Origin: Phlegmacium glaucopus
Taxonomy: Eukaryota > Basidiomycota > Agaricomycetes > Agaricales > Cortinariaceae
DNA length: 64,000 nucleotides
Assembly (NCBI GenBank): GCA_015039465.1
Contig: MU130033.1
Span: 68,872 to 132,871 of the forward strand
Direction: 5' to 3'
The position numbers and the translations under genes are program-made. Under the pieces are notes generated by a model, which did not search any database, was not told where the DNA came from, and worked only from the letters and a program-made list of their open reading frames with translations. This document shows positions 1-10,127 of the stretch, piece by piece; position 1 is the stretch's first letter; every line of letters begins with the position of its first letter.

Positions 1-290
1 TCGTACTCTTTTGTATAGTACTCGAAGTATACGTCGCGGTTAGATGTTTTTCTTGCCTTCCAAAGAGCAGAACTATCCTTGTGCTTTTGGAGGTTCTCAT
101 TGGACTTCTCAAGCTCAGACTGCAGTCTACCACATTCTATCTCTTTCTGAGAAAGCAGCTGCTCCAGCACTTCAATGTGTGAGTTTGCAGCCTGTAACCT
201 ACTCAAGAGATCATTTGTTGCAGTCTCTGAAGCCAAGATAGCCTGCTTTTCAGTCAGAGCTTCTTGTCCTTTTGCATGGGCAGCAGCTAT
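1..290 (-). CDS. Partial coiled-coil protein exon (runs off the left edge)
   Basis: The minus strand is open from about 290 to the window edge and encodes a Glu/Lys/Gln/Leu-rich peptide with heptad character, for example SRLQAANSHIEVLEQLLSQK and CGRLQSELEKSNENLQKHKD. It ends near the edge with an aromatic DVYFEYYTKEY stretch. A 3' splice site (AAAGCAG) is possible near 290. The composition resembles the N-terminal half of the interrupted gene at 29698-33170, which belongs to a coiled-coil multi-copy family that I know from Agaricomycete genomes and for which I know no function. It may be another copy of that gene or an unrelated coiled coil. No start codon is visible; the rest lies outside the window. 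Confidence 0.5.
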   Translation of the reverse strand, partial: MAAAHAKGQEALTEKQAILASETATNDLLSRLQAANSHIEVLEQLLSQKEIECGRLQSELEKSNENLQKHKDSSALWKARKTSNRDVYFEYYTKEY

Positions 291-299
291 CTGCTGCTT

Positions 300-1188
300 T
301 CATGATGTTGTAGGCATGAAAGAATAATGGGTGAATCCCTGCCAGGATATATGAAAACACAGGTTAGTTGATTTGCCTAGGGTTCATACCTAAAGAAGTT
401 CACTTTGTATCTCCACTTTGGTCCTAAATGCAAGGCCTATATATTATATTGAGTTCAAGTACAATTCAGAGGCAGTTCCTCACTTACAGTATAGATTTGG
501 ATGCAATTTGGATGCTTTTTGAGCAAAAAAGAGAGAAAAGGGAGTAAAATAGGGGTAATTATAGGTAATGGTGATGGTAAAGAGAAGAAAGGCTCTCTAC
601 AAGCGAGCCAGCAATGTTTCTGCATGCATGAGGCTGCCATGTGCACCTCACAAGGCATGCACAGCCCGTTTTGGAATGCAATCAGTGGCTGTGCAGCTCC
701 TGTGGGCCCACTCAGCACTGCTAAGGCTCTAACTTCACAATGGATGGGATTTGAGACAAGGTTTGCAGAGACGAAATAATCTATTTTTATGTGGCTTTAC
801 TTCTACAAGTTTAAAATCTTAATTCCTGTCCTCTAACCATGTTAAAGTGCCTATTTTAGGGCATTATCTTTACACTGGGGCCGCTAATTAAAAATATGGA
901 CTCGTAGATCGATTGGAATTAAAATTCTAATTAAAATACATCTGCTAATCATGTTCATAGCTGTTGTAGTTGAAGAGCTGCAGTCCAATCTCTCTGGAGG
1001 CTCACATTTGGCAGGCAATTGAGACTCATTTTGTATTTTTGGGTTAAATAACACATTTATCCAGTAATTAATATCCAAGGGATATCCAACCACTTCTTAT
1101 TCTTAAATACAACATGATATTTTATACATATTGGAGGTGTGGAGAGTACAAATGCGATGTCTCAAGAAATCAGTGATGTCACACTGTG
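300..1188. other. No gene recognised
   Basis: AT-rich sequence with only short chance reading frames on both strands and no recognisable protein, repeat or RNA. It separates the coiled-coil exon from the repeat cluster at 1189. Confidence 0.5.
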
Positions 1189-1513
1189 ACGCTTGGTGTG
1201 ACTGGTTGTCACATGTACCGGAGATTGTGCACCACCACAATAACAGGTGCCTTCGGCACCAATTCGGCGCTCGTACCTATGCAGATTCGAGCTTGTGATC
1301 GATTCCCTGTTCCACGATGCATACCTGGGTCTGACATTAGATGTACAGCCATATGCAAAACAGCCCTAAAAAGCTACCAGTAGACCATAATCGATTAATG
1401 TTCAACCTTTGCGACTGCATACTTACAGCTAAAAGGTGAGATATTCAAAACCTTTTCAAAATTACGCTTGGTGTGACTGGTTGTCACATGTACCGGAGAT
1501 TGTGCACCACCAC
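1189..1513. repeat. 50-bp direct repeat flanking a 225-bp inserted segment
   Basis: The 50 bases at 1189-1238 recur identically at 1464-1513 (both start ACGCTTGGTGTGACTGG and end CACCACCAC). The 225 bases between them resemble, in inverse orientation, sequence near 15870-16030 and 19396-19510. The best match is 1398-1465 to 19396-19465, just upstream of the F-box gene. The segment therefore looks like a dispersed gene-flank fragment inserted here. The mechanism is unclear, because 50 bp is too long for a normal transposon target duplication. Confidence 0.6.
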
Positions 1514-2019
1514 TCTTAGTGAACCTATTCTTGAATATTGTCCTCTCAGTGTTTGTAAATGCACTCTTGCTGCCACCCTTGCATCCACAGATAATGTTGA
1601 TTCTGGTGCCATTAAACAGTGAAAGCTGCTTGAGGAAGCTGCTGCACAATGCCAACAGCAACAACCTTTGGTGGGGGATGTAGTTGATGACAATGATCTT
1701 CCTTCAAGCTCACATCTTGGACCGCAGAATGTGTCTCAAATCCTCAAGGCTGCCAATGGAAGTGATGATGATGATGATGACATTGAGGTCTTCAGTAACA
1801 TGCCTGGCTTGGAACCTGAACCTTTCGACTCGAGTGAGTGTGGGGATGAAGACAATGGAAAGGAGGCAGAGGACCAGACCCCACCAATCTTTGCTTTCTT
1901 TGACCCCATCCCAGACATCACCTACAATGCCCAGGGCCATCATGCTCATGAGTTTGGCTGCTCTGCAGTTGTCTGTAAGGGCAGAGGCATTAACAAGCGA
2001 AAAGTTCAACATCATGGAC

Positions 2020-3089
2020 AAGGTCTTTACACTAAGCCACTAATTCTGATTGGATTCTGATTGGAGTCCAAGCCCAGTCTGAGTTCAGTTTGACTAAATT
2101 GCTTGGACTACTTGGAATCTGATGACACACAGTCCGATCAGATTCTGATCAGATTCTGATCAGACTTACTCAGACCTTAGTCCAAGTAAATTGCTTAGAC
2201 TACTTGTTTGTACCCATGTTTGTACCCATGTTTGTCCTCTTCCCACACAGACCATTGGTCACATGATCACGGATAAGCATGATTTCAAGCATATGGGTCA
2301 GAGTAGATTACATAAGATTCCAAAAAAGGAATTTTTTTAAAGATGGTAGAGAATTGTTTTAGGACCCTGAATATGTTTAAATTCTATTAATTGCAGCTCT
2401 CCTTATTGAGAAAATTGCAAAATACTTTCCTGGACACGGTGGTTAAACATTCTATATGAAAATTCATAAATTCTAAATAAATTCTAAGGGACTCCCAGGG
2501 CCTCCTGATGTGATTTAATCCAGATGGTCAATGTGTTGGAATAAATTGCAGCTAGAACAAAAGAAGAGTTGTCTCAACTTTAGGATAAAGTTTGTGTTTA
2601 AGATTAATAGTAAGTTACCTAGAACAAAAGAAGAGTTCTAGGTAATTGTTAGCTAACGAGTCATGTAAATAAAACGAGTGTGCTCACATCTCAACTTTAG
2701 GATAAAGTTGAGACTTGTAGAAAAGAAAATCCGTGACTCAAACGAACATGATTATGTAATGTATTCTAATACCCAAAATGATAGATAATGAGAAAACGAT
2801 AAGATAAAATACCTGGACAACAATAAACGGGTTATACTCGTATATTTCAACACAATGCACCAGGATGCACTAAAGGTGTCAAAATCATTTTTCCTGATGC
2901 AGTCTGAGTTCAATCCGAGCTGAGTCCAAGCTGAGTCCAAGTCCAAGTAAAAAAATTACTTGGACTCGGACTCAGCTTGGACTCAGCTTGGACTGAACTC
3001 AGACTGACTTGGACTGAACTTGGACTTTTGATGTTTTTACTCTGATTACTTGGATTCTGATTGGACTGGTGGGTGAGTGTAAAGTCTTG
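2020..3089 (+). mobile_element. Non-autonomous hAT-like element (MITE family 1, copy 1)
   Basis: The ends are inverted: the left begins AAGGTCTTTACACTAAGCC and the right end reversed reads CAAGACTTTACACTCACCC. The flanks TCATGGAC and CCATAGAC look like an 8-bp target duplication with two changes. Subterminal TCTGATTGG/CCAATCAGA-type repeats are present. The interior near 2338-2465 matches copy 2 at 28676-28810 in inverse orientation. It carries no transposase ORF. It splits the zinc-finger region of the hAT pseudogene and itself contains a solo LTR (2534-2852). An 8-bp duplication suggests hAT machinery; this is inference. Confidence 0.7.
2534..2852 (+). mobile_element. Solo LTR inside the MITE (TSD CAATG)
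   Basis: A 319-bp block starting TGTTGGAATA and ending TATATTTCAACA (TG..CA with short inverted ends) is flanked by perfect 5-bp repeats CAATG at 2529-2533 and 2853-2857. The related MITE at 28.4 kb lacks this block at the matching place, which gives the empty site. It contains no coding sequence. The start resembles Copia-type LTRs, but the superfamily is not proven. Confidence 0.8.
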
Positions 3090-3305
3090 CCATAGACCAG
3101 AGGTCAAGTAGTAACCTCAAATGCCACGCTAACATTTGCTGGGGAACAGAAACTGTCAGTAAAGCCTTGGATGCAAAGGTTGACATTGACTCAGCTTGTA
3201 AAACTCTTGGCAACCTGAAAGATGGTTCAATCATGGCAGCATTTGAATGGAAGGGGAAAGGAAAGATATCATACTCACATCAGCAGCACACCAAAGCAGA
3301 GACCC

Positions 3306-4040
3306 AGTGAGAAAGACATTATTATGAAGGTTCTTCATGCTCACAATATCCTAATAGATCCAAGTAGTGATCATCACGGGTTTTTGAGTTCCTGCGGGTA
3401 AGCAGGCTGGGTACAGATGGGGAAGGGTACGGGTACAGATTTATGTACCCGCCACCTACAAAATGAGCCCTAGAACATCCAAAACGGATGAGAATTGGTG
3501 GAGATATAGCCAAAATGATATAACATACCATTTAACACATATCTTGCTCATTTCTGGGTTGTTTTGGGTGTTAGGGGACACCCGATTTCAATCCAAACCT
3601 CAACCTCAGAACCATACATCCCACCTTTCCAATGACCTCGGACCTTCCATCCAACTCCGCTTCCGTCACCAGTTTACTCCAGAACTCCGTAACTCCGTTC
3701 TGACTCCGATCCTCTGGTTCACTCTGTCTTTTATTTTTATTTTTCACTCTCTGTTATGTCCATATTAGTACTTAAATACCCCCAGCCTAGCAGGGATCCC
3801 CATCCTTTCCTCTTTGGATCCCCTGCTAGTGAGTCACTTGTAGATATTGTTTCTGAAATATTATTAACTTTGGATCCCCTGCTAGCTTGACTAAGTCAGC
3901 GTTGCAGTTGCCCTAACATTGGGTGTTTTTGGGCTCGTTTTGACAGGTAAACCCACAGGTTTAACAGGTAGGGGTCTCAGGAGTATGGGTACAGGTCAGC
4001 ATCGAGATACCCGAGGGTTACCCCTGCCATTCACTGGAGC
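3306..4040. mobile_element. Unclassified insertion in the hAT pseudogene
   Basis: This stretch separates hAT coding blocks 2 and 3. Its ends CAGTGAGAAAG and ATTCACTG form a short inverted pair (CAGTGA), and it contains inverted GGGTACAGG/GGTACGGGT-like motifs near both ends. No coding sequence and no convincing target duplication were found. It carries a nested solo LTR at 3569-3918. It could be a further hAT MITE family or a composite of two insertions. Confidence 0.45.
3569..3918 (+). mobile_element. Solo LTR of Ty3 family B (TSD TTGGG)
   Basis: Starts TGTTAGGGGACACCC and ends GTTGCCCTAACA; flanked by TTGGG on both sides (3564-3568 and 3919-3923). It contains the family hallmark GGATCCCCTGCTAG in direct copies. 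It is the same LTR as 26454-26945 and as the 3' LTR of element B at 49685-50097, in the opposite orientation to those. Length differences among copies come from internal indels. Confidence 0.85.
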
Positions 4041-4093
4041 CAAGATTGTTTGTTGGGTATCTGAAAGTATGCACCCATTTAGCATTGTTGAGA

Positions 4094-5413
4094 GGACTGT
4101 ACACTCCCCCACATACTCCACCAGAATCCAGTGGACTTCACTGGACTCCACTGGACTCCAGTCCAGGATTTTTCAGTGTGACATGGGCCAAATTTGTGAG
4201 TCCAGTCCGCTGAAGTCCAGTGGAGTCCAGTAAAATCCACCGGAGTCCACAGATTCCGGTGGAGTCTTACCAGACTTATTCCGCCAGACTCCACCAGACT
4301 TGTCTGGTGGACTCTGGCAGACTCCACCACCATTATGGCCTGGGATGCAAACAAATATAAAAATATAGTCTTGGCAGGCACACAGTATTTATATTTAGCT
4401 ATCATCCAAGAAATGCAACTCTAAGTGTTAAGTTCGAGAACTCTGTTCCGGAGTTTCGGACGGAGTCACGGAACGGAGTCATGGAAAGGATAGGACTTAG
4501 CCTCAGCTTATGTGCTGTGCTACCCAGAACCTTCGTGTCCTAGATTTCGGAGTAAGACGGAGCGGAGCGGAACCGGAAGTTGCAAAGAACTTAGAGGAAG
4601 ACCAAGAGTGGGAAACTAAGTCGATATTCGAACTAAGGAAAACATACAAGTTTCGAGTACTTAAATATAAAAGGAATAGCATCCGAAATATAAAATATAA
4701 ATATAAATGCTGCGTTCTGCTCCCGGAAGGTCCTGCATTCTTGGGGTGAATAATCCATAGCTGGTGTGCTGACTGATGGTGGGAAAGTGATGACAAAGAA
4801 ATAGTGGTTGTGACGAAGATGTGGAAATGAGTTTGGAGTAACGTCGGAAGAGTCGGAATGATACGGAGAAGTCTCGGAGTTGGACATAGAAGGAGTAAAT
4901 CCGGAGGCAAGGGAAAGTACTGGAACGGAGTACGGACTACCGGAGACAACTCCGACGGAGTCGGACCGGAGTAACATATGACGGAATGTAACACTAAGTC
5001 TCTAAATGATACAACTCAAATTTGGACTTAAGTTTGTTTAATATAGCCCTTTCTCAATAAGGAAAGAAGCTATTAATAGATTTTAAATAGATTGAGGGTC
5101 CTAAGAAGATCCTCTATCATTCCATTCAATATTTCCTTTTTGGGAATTTTTTCCCATAGGCTAAATCCCATGTTTAAAAATGTATTTTGCATTTTTCTCA
5201 ATAAGAAAAGAAGCTATTAATAGAATTTCAACAGATTCAGGGTCCTAAAAGGATGATCTATCATTGAGTCTGGTGGAGTCCAGTGGATTCCAGTGGAGTC
5301 TGGTGGAGTCTGGTGGATTCCAGTGGAGTCCAGGATGTGACATGATGTGACATATCAGAGTCCAAGTGAAGTCTGGTGGAGTCTGGTGGAGTATGTGGGG
5401 GACTGTAAAGTAC
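4094..5413. mobile_element. hAT-like MITE family 1, copy 4 (diverged)
   Basis: Left end GGACTGTACACTCCCCCACA and inverted right end GTACTTTACAGTCCCCCACA share the CCCCCACATACTCCACCAGA core. The interior at 5040-5250 (TTCTCAATAAGGAAAGAAGC, GGGTCCTAA) matches the interior of copies 1 and 2. Dense repeats of the type TCCAGTGGAGTC fill both subterminal regions, replacing the TCTGATTGG-type repeats of the other copies. No clear target duplication is seen. It contains the solo LTR 4426-4993. Confidence 0.6.
4426..4993 (-). mobile_element. Solo LTR, family C (TSD CTAAG)
   Basis: 568 bp from TGTTAAGTTCGAG to GACGGAATGTAACA, flanked by CTAAG on both sides (4421-4425, 4994-4998). On the minus strand it reads TGTTACATTCCG..., matching the solo LTR at 45352-45910. 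A TCCG/CGGA-rich region and an AATATAAA-type AT stretch mid-LTR are shared by the copies. No internal retroelement coding is left. Confidence 0.85.
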
Positions 5414-5529
5414 AGAATGGAGCTCTAAATCAAATAACATATTCACAAAATATTTCTTAACTCTTAACTTTATTGTGAAAAAAAAAACACCCAATTACTC
5501 AGCAAGGTATTTTGTTGACGAAGTCGACC

Positions 5530-6190
5530 ATTAGTACATAAGCTGATTCTATACAAGACGAGCGACAATCACTAACAACGATTAGGTTACGCCCGTGTTG
5601 ACTAAGCGAAATCCCCTTGTGGCTTCACTTTACCTAATCTCCTCTGCCCATTCAAGCCCGCTAGCCCGCTTGGAATCGGACTGGGGGGAGGTAGATGTTA
5701 TCAGGAACACGGGAGCTTCCGCGTATGACTGCTACCCTTTACCAGTTGGCGCTCATCTTCACCTTTGTACCCTTTCCGTTCCAGTGCAGGATGCTTCAAG
5801 TTTACCATTGATCAACATATCGTAGCGATTCCTGGCCACGCGATAAATAGCTATCCTTGACCACACAGAGTGGAGTGCTTATCTTCGAGTTTGAACACCT
5901 GCGCAAAATGCAACTCCATCACCTCAGCAAACTAACAGACCTGTTTTCAACACGGTAACGAAGTATATTGCGACAGGCCCTGAACATGAACTGCTATGAA
6001 CTGGATATGGTCAACGTCGCTCAATGATAGTGTCGAAAATCAGATCGTATTGGCGGAACAACCAAAAGACCCAGCAATTAGCGTGTCCACGAGTGCTGCG
6101 GCTGCTACTGTCAATACTAGAGCTCAAACGACAGGTCATATATGTGTTCTGCGCATCGAGACTCGATAATCAAAGATCTCTATTATTGTA
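5530..6190 (+). pseudogene. Decayed gene of unknown family, copy F1 (paired with 15210-15780)
   Basis: This segment is an inverted paralogue of 15210-15780. Shared features are an intron-like GTATGACTGC...TTCCAG block near 5725-5790, a THxPTHRVECL/DQHIVA exon in broken frames, and a C-terminal exon readable as NQIVLAEQPKDPAISVSTSA near 6040-6110. Compared with the other copy it has a 120-base extra piece near 5578-5700 and frameshifts near 5850 and 6025. I do not recognise the protein. The two copies bracket the small secreted-protein cluster. Confidence 0.45.
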
Positions 6191-6199
6191 GTTGCATCA

Positions 6200-6486
6200 G
6201 TAAAATGACAGGCTGCTAGAATGACTGGAGCCAGTAAGTCCAGTCGTTCCAGCTTGCCAGCAGATCAACTGGACCTATGTTGACATGCCCGAATCCAGCG
6301 CATCTGCTGGCAGACAAATTTGCTGGCAACAGTCCTCGGAACTAGAGCCAGTACACAGCCCTGGTACAAGTATGTCAAAATCCCATCTTTTCTGTTCATT
6401 TTCACAGATACTGCACGTAAATTATTATATTATTCAGCTGTACACTATTAGCGTTAGGTGTTCTGGTATAATTAGATTAAATACAT
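6200..6486. other. Short spacer, no gene recognised
   Basis: Unique-looking sequence with a CTGGAGCCAGTAAGTCCAGT imperfect inverted motif near 6220. The chance reading frames are shadows of the trinucleotide tract that follows. Confidence 0.4.
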
Positions 6487-6835
6487 CGTCGTCGTCATCG
6501 CCGTATGTTGTCCTCACCATACATTGTCATTATCGTATGTCGTTGTCATCATACATCATACATCATCATCGCCGTATGTTGTTGTCGCCATACGTTGTCA
6601 CTGTCGTATGTCGTCGTCGTCATACGTCATGATTGCTGTATGTTGTCGTCGTCGTATGTCATCTTCGTATGTTGTATGTCATCGTTGTTGTTGTTATACA
6701 TCGTATGTTGTCGTCGCTGTATATCGTCGTCACCATACAGCCTATTAAGATAAAAAATAACCCCTCATTCAGAGGGGTTGCCGTCAGTGCCATGGCTTTA
6801 TAAAGAAAGAAAGAAATACCCCCTAGGGGGACAAG
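6487..6835. repeat. TCG/TTG trinucleotide tract with C/G hairpins
   Basis: 6487-6735 is a degenerate array of units like CATACGTTGTCACTGTCGTA and TCGTCGTCGTATG. It is followed by an AT-rich AAGATAAAAAATAAC spacer and a hairpin AACCCCTC-ATTCA-GAGGGGTT at about 6757-6780, then a second palindrome CCCCCTAGGGGG near 6820. The same layout (trinucleotide tract, A-rich spacer, C-run/G-run hairpin) recurs four times at 30370-31200. The long reading frames here are low-complexity artefacts. Confidence 0.65.
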
Positions 6836-7989
6836 ATTTATCATGATGGTCCCCCAAGCCCAGACGAAGTAGGGCGGTGAAGGGGGCATGAGGGATGTAT
6901 ACAGACTGGGAATGTCGTAGTGGTCATGATGGGACCCCCTTCGTCTCAAAGCTCAGAGCGGTGTGGGGAAGGTACCTTGGGTTTTCGCTTCGATGGAGTA
7001 GAAGGGTTGTCGACGAGATGGTTCGATTGTGATGGTGCGATTGTTCACGTTCACGTTCGCTTCAATGGTGATGTTCGCCATGTTGAGAAGAAGAAGGTCC
7101 TGCCATCCTGGCTACTATAAATGAGTAAAAATATTAGTTGAAAAATAAAGACAAATTGCTCACTACTAATTGATTGACAAGGACGATGCTGGTTTTGTAT
7201 GAAGGAAGGACGTCGTGAAAAAGTAAAGAAGAGCGATGTGTGTTGATAGGTAATGCAAATGAAAATTCGGGGGGAAGTTGATAGTTAAGAGGAAAGAAAA
7301 GGGCCGCATCCTTTTTCCCATTTTCATTACCGTTGTCGGGCCATTGTGGCAGGTGGCGGTGGTGGGAAGAGTAGTGATGTGGGAAATGTCGAACATGCAC
7401 ATATGGTAATTTGATGGAGCGCACAGACCAAGTTTAGGGCTGGTCTGTTGAACTTAGGAAAAAAATTAAAAAAATAAGGATTATCAGGATCACACTAAAA
7501 AAATAACTTACACTGGATATATAGTATTATGGAGTCCAATTTTATAGTAACATCAGTTGTCTGATTCAAATAACTACAAGATCAGTAAATTTGGCCTTTG
7601 GGATGGAAGTGTTAGACCTAGCAAAATGGTCTGGAGTGCTGGAGAAATTTTTACAAAACTTGAGAACTAGCTCTAGCACTTCTAGCAACTCTACCGCTTT
7701 CCAGCATTTACAGCCAGCCTAGCAATGTGTTATTTTCCTGATGTGAAGTTCAAAGAAGGTGAATGTTTTCTGATATAACTGGATCCTTCTTAAACAGTTG
7801 TTTGATTGGGCATCTGAGGGTTAGCATTTATTTTACAAGGAAAAGGGGATTTTTTTTTTTCATTCCTGTACCAGAACATTAAGTACATAGTACGAATGCT
7901 CTACCAAGACTTTTCTTCTTCTGCATATGTTCTGTCCCATTAAGACGGTTACTTTCGAGCAGTTCCCTGAGACGGGTGTCAATAATCTG
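6836..7989. other. Intergenic; 3' flank of small secreted-protein unit 1
   Basis: No recognisable gene. From about 7740 the sequence matches the 3' flanks of the other three secreted-protein units (shared GATATAACTGGATCCTTC, AGCATTTATTTTACAAGGAA, CATTCCTGTACCAGAACA and a TAAGTACATAGTACGAAT block), so the end of the duplicated unit is near 7740. Confidence 0.5.
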
Positions 7990-8455
7990 TCACAAAAGTT
8001 CGGTGGGTGGAGATCATACTGGTGTGCGTCTGGAGATTCGCCAACTGATCAATCTCCAGTCAGCTCACTCAAAGGGTGAGTCGCCGAGACGTGAGACAGG
8101 GGGTCATAGTGAACCGTCTTCGTTTTAAGAGAAAACCTGATGTTACTTGCCATCTTCTCATGCGAAGGAACTCCATATTGTAGCGGGCTTCATGTTGGAT
8201 CCAGCAGGACGATTGTGGCTGATATCCGTAAGAACGACTACGGGGTGTTTTCCTGCGTCCTGTGGGCCGAGATTTAGTGAGTCACCCGGATCCTGAACGA
8301 GAAGATATCATACACTGCTTCCTGGGGGGGTCAAAGTGCCTTGGGCTCCCAGTAAGGACCTGGCCGGGTGGACGCCGGCTGCCCGAGAGGCATAGGCACA
8401 GCTATCACCATCGAGCCGCAGAGGAGAGGGCAAAGACGAAGCGTTTGAAGGACAT
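7990..8455 (-). pseudogene. Small secreted protein gene, unit 1 (decayed)
   Basis: Minus-strand paralogue of the intact copy at 12247-12775. The start region (ATG at 8455, MSFKRFVFAL) is kept, but about ten bases of the signal-peptide region are missing, so the frame breaks within 20 codons. Exon 2 (SHNRPAGSNMKPA region near 8170-8230) also has indels. The intron position and 3' flank are conserved. Function unknown in all copies; this one is not expected to make the protein. Confidence 0.65.
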
Positions 8456-8479
8456 TGTCGACAAAGAAGTCATAACGGT

Positions 8480-10127
8480 GCTAAAATAATTAAGAACATG
8501 ATAGATTACAATAAGAATTGATAAGATATCACTTACTTGAGCAAGGAGTTGGCCTAGACTGATTGGAAAATCATTTCACCTTCAAGCTTCAAGTGTAATA
8601 CCAGGATGAAGATAAATGTACGTTTGCCGATATCGAAGTGCAACCCCATGATTTGATGTCAAAGGGTGTTTTCAAGTTTTGATTGGCGCCACTGGACCAC
8701 AGGGTCATACGCAAGCTCAAACCCTTCTGCTCTGCCGAAAATATCACGTAGACGGGACTGTCGTACACGACCAGAGTACTTCCCCATCCCAATGCCTAAC
8801 CCATAATTTCCCACTGGTTTGTTGCTGTATTTACAGGGACTTTTGATGACAGCAAATAATCTCCGAGGTCATGATCCTCCTTGAACGCTGGCAACTTGAA
8901 CGTTGCTTCAATGTCGCATCCTTGCTTCAAGGAAATGTACATGATTGACCGTTCTTAGCTTGAAAACATCATCCGGGGAAGCCTGAAATGCTCACCGTCA
9001 CGTAAAACAGTCCTTTTACGAGCCATGGACTCGTTCTTTGAATCTTTTATGGAGCGGCCTCCACCAGAATTTTTTTTGGCGCATCAAGCGCCGGCAAACG
9101 CCGTGTTCTCTTTTTAGTAATGCCACATTCCTTCCTCTCTTTCGGAACTTCAAGCTTCAACGTCAACAACCATTGGCCACGCAAAAGTTATAATTTGTCA
9201 AGAATCAATCTGGAACCGTTAGTTCCACCTCATCTTCTTCTGGATGAGGTTGAAAGTTGGGGTGGCCTTCATCGCTTGGTGAAGTTGGTTGGCTGTCTTC
9301 GGTCCAGCGTTCGTCGTCGCTACACGATGCAAAGTCCAGATTTGCAACAGACACAATCCTCAAGTCCTTCGTGGAGACAAAGATGCTCCAGCTCCTCGAT
9401 TCGCCGAAATACCCATATTTGATGAGAGACCCCTACCAACTCCCATCTGGTTTGTCTTAGTGCTCTTTCAATTTGTGTCCAACATCTTCCACGGTTCTTC
9501 CCCTCTCCCCCAATTGCAAAACGCTGGTCTCTTAAAGGCACTCTTGCTGGTGACCCCCCTTATTCTCAACCCGCTCACAGATGTAAGCGAGTTCTATCAT
9601 ACAATACGAGGTCGGGACACAATTAAAATGTTCAATGCCCTGGAAGGTGAGTCGTCGTTGTTTGTTCACATTTATAACTGAATTCACATTTCTTTCTGTC
9701 TGTAGACCGACTATACGCTTCCAACGGGCACTGACAAGACTCCACTCTACTTGAAAACTTGTCTCATCGGATGCCTGTGATGCAATCACTTTCAGATGGT
9801 AACGCCTTCACTGTTATCCGTCCACCCCACTATTGATCAATAATCCGTAACGGCCCTCAGGCTATGTACGCACTCAACTCCCAACCGATTCCGCAAAACA
9901 TTCCGCCATACACGATGTACGAGAAACAATGGAGTTCTGTCGCGTCGGCATGCCCGAGTAGACAAAAGATATAAATGCTCACTGGACTTGACGGAGCCGG
10001 TCTCCCAAACACATTCCTCTAAACCAACTACTACACTCCTCACAGATTACCAGTGCGTATCCATTCCGACATCCCTCCCTGCTCATGTTCGCAATTATTT
10101 TAGCATCAATATGACTTTTCCTCGACA
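8480..10127. other. Duplicated upstream region of unit 2
   Basis: No intact gene. Much of 8500-10127 is paralogous to 13440-14770. Shared tracts include ACTTACTTGAGC/TTGGCCTAGACTGATTGG, TTCATCGCTTGGTGA.GTTGGTTGGCTGTCTTCG and CCCATATTTGATGAGAGACCCC. The copies carry different indels and neither keeps a long conserved frame. A degraded gene may lie at about 9230-9780 (recurring ATTTGATGAGAGACC and GGCACTCTTGCTGGTGACC blocks with intron-like GTGAGTCGTCG...TTTCTGTCTGTAG), but I cannot name it. Confidence 0.45.
9966..9976 (+). promoter_or_regulatory. TATA box of secreted-protein unit 2
   Basis: AGATATAAATG about 155 bases upstream of the ATG at 10128. The same motif stands at the matching place in unit 3 (minus, 12943-12953) and unit 4 (14624-14633), inside a conserved leader containing CCAACTACACTCCTCA and CCATTCCGACATCC. 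Conservation in three units supports a real core promoter. Confidence 0.6.

Larger units (their letters stand above)
1630..4093 (+). pseudogene. hAT-family transposase pseudogene, N-terminal part, split by insertions
   Basis: Three separated plus-strand blocks align in order with the N-terminus of fungal hAT transposases. Block 1 (1630-2019) has an acidic DDDDDDIEVF stretch, FAFFDPIPDI and a CSAVVCKGRG half of a BED-type zinc finger. Block 2 (about 3098-3305) has SSSNLKCHANICWG, NLKDGSIMAAFEWKGKGK and SYSHQQHTKAET. Block 3 (about 4041-4093) has AKIVCWVSESMHPFSIVER. The zinc-finger Cys/His pattern continues across the first gap, so the gaps are insertions and not introns. The catalytic DDE part and the dimerisation domain are not seen, so this is a dead relic. 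The family call comes from remembered motif order; exact ends are uncertain. Confidence 0.75.

Noticed and set aside
1186..1383. 65-codon plus frame starting TLGVTGCHMYRRLC
   Set aside because: It runs across the 50-bp repeat into unrelated inserted sequence, so it is a junction artefact.
2020..3089. A 3-bp GTC target duplication for MITE copy 1
   Set aside because: GTC is next to the ends of copy 2 as well, so it belongs to the element; the 8-bp pair seen in copies 2 and 3 is the better model.
4503..4994. 163- and 114-codon frames on the minus strand (also 45323-45763)
   Set aside because: They lie wholly inside family C solo LTRs with defined target duplications and change frame between copies.
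6487..6753. Long reading frames of Cys/Arg/Ser/Val repeats (also 30269-30687)
   Set aside because: They are translations of TCG/TTG trinucleotide tracts and are open in several frames at once.
6757..6780. Hairpin plus A/T tract as a bacterial rho-independent terminator
   Set aside because: The window is fungal and the hairpin recurs as part of a repeat module, not at gene ends.
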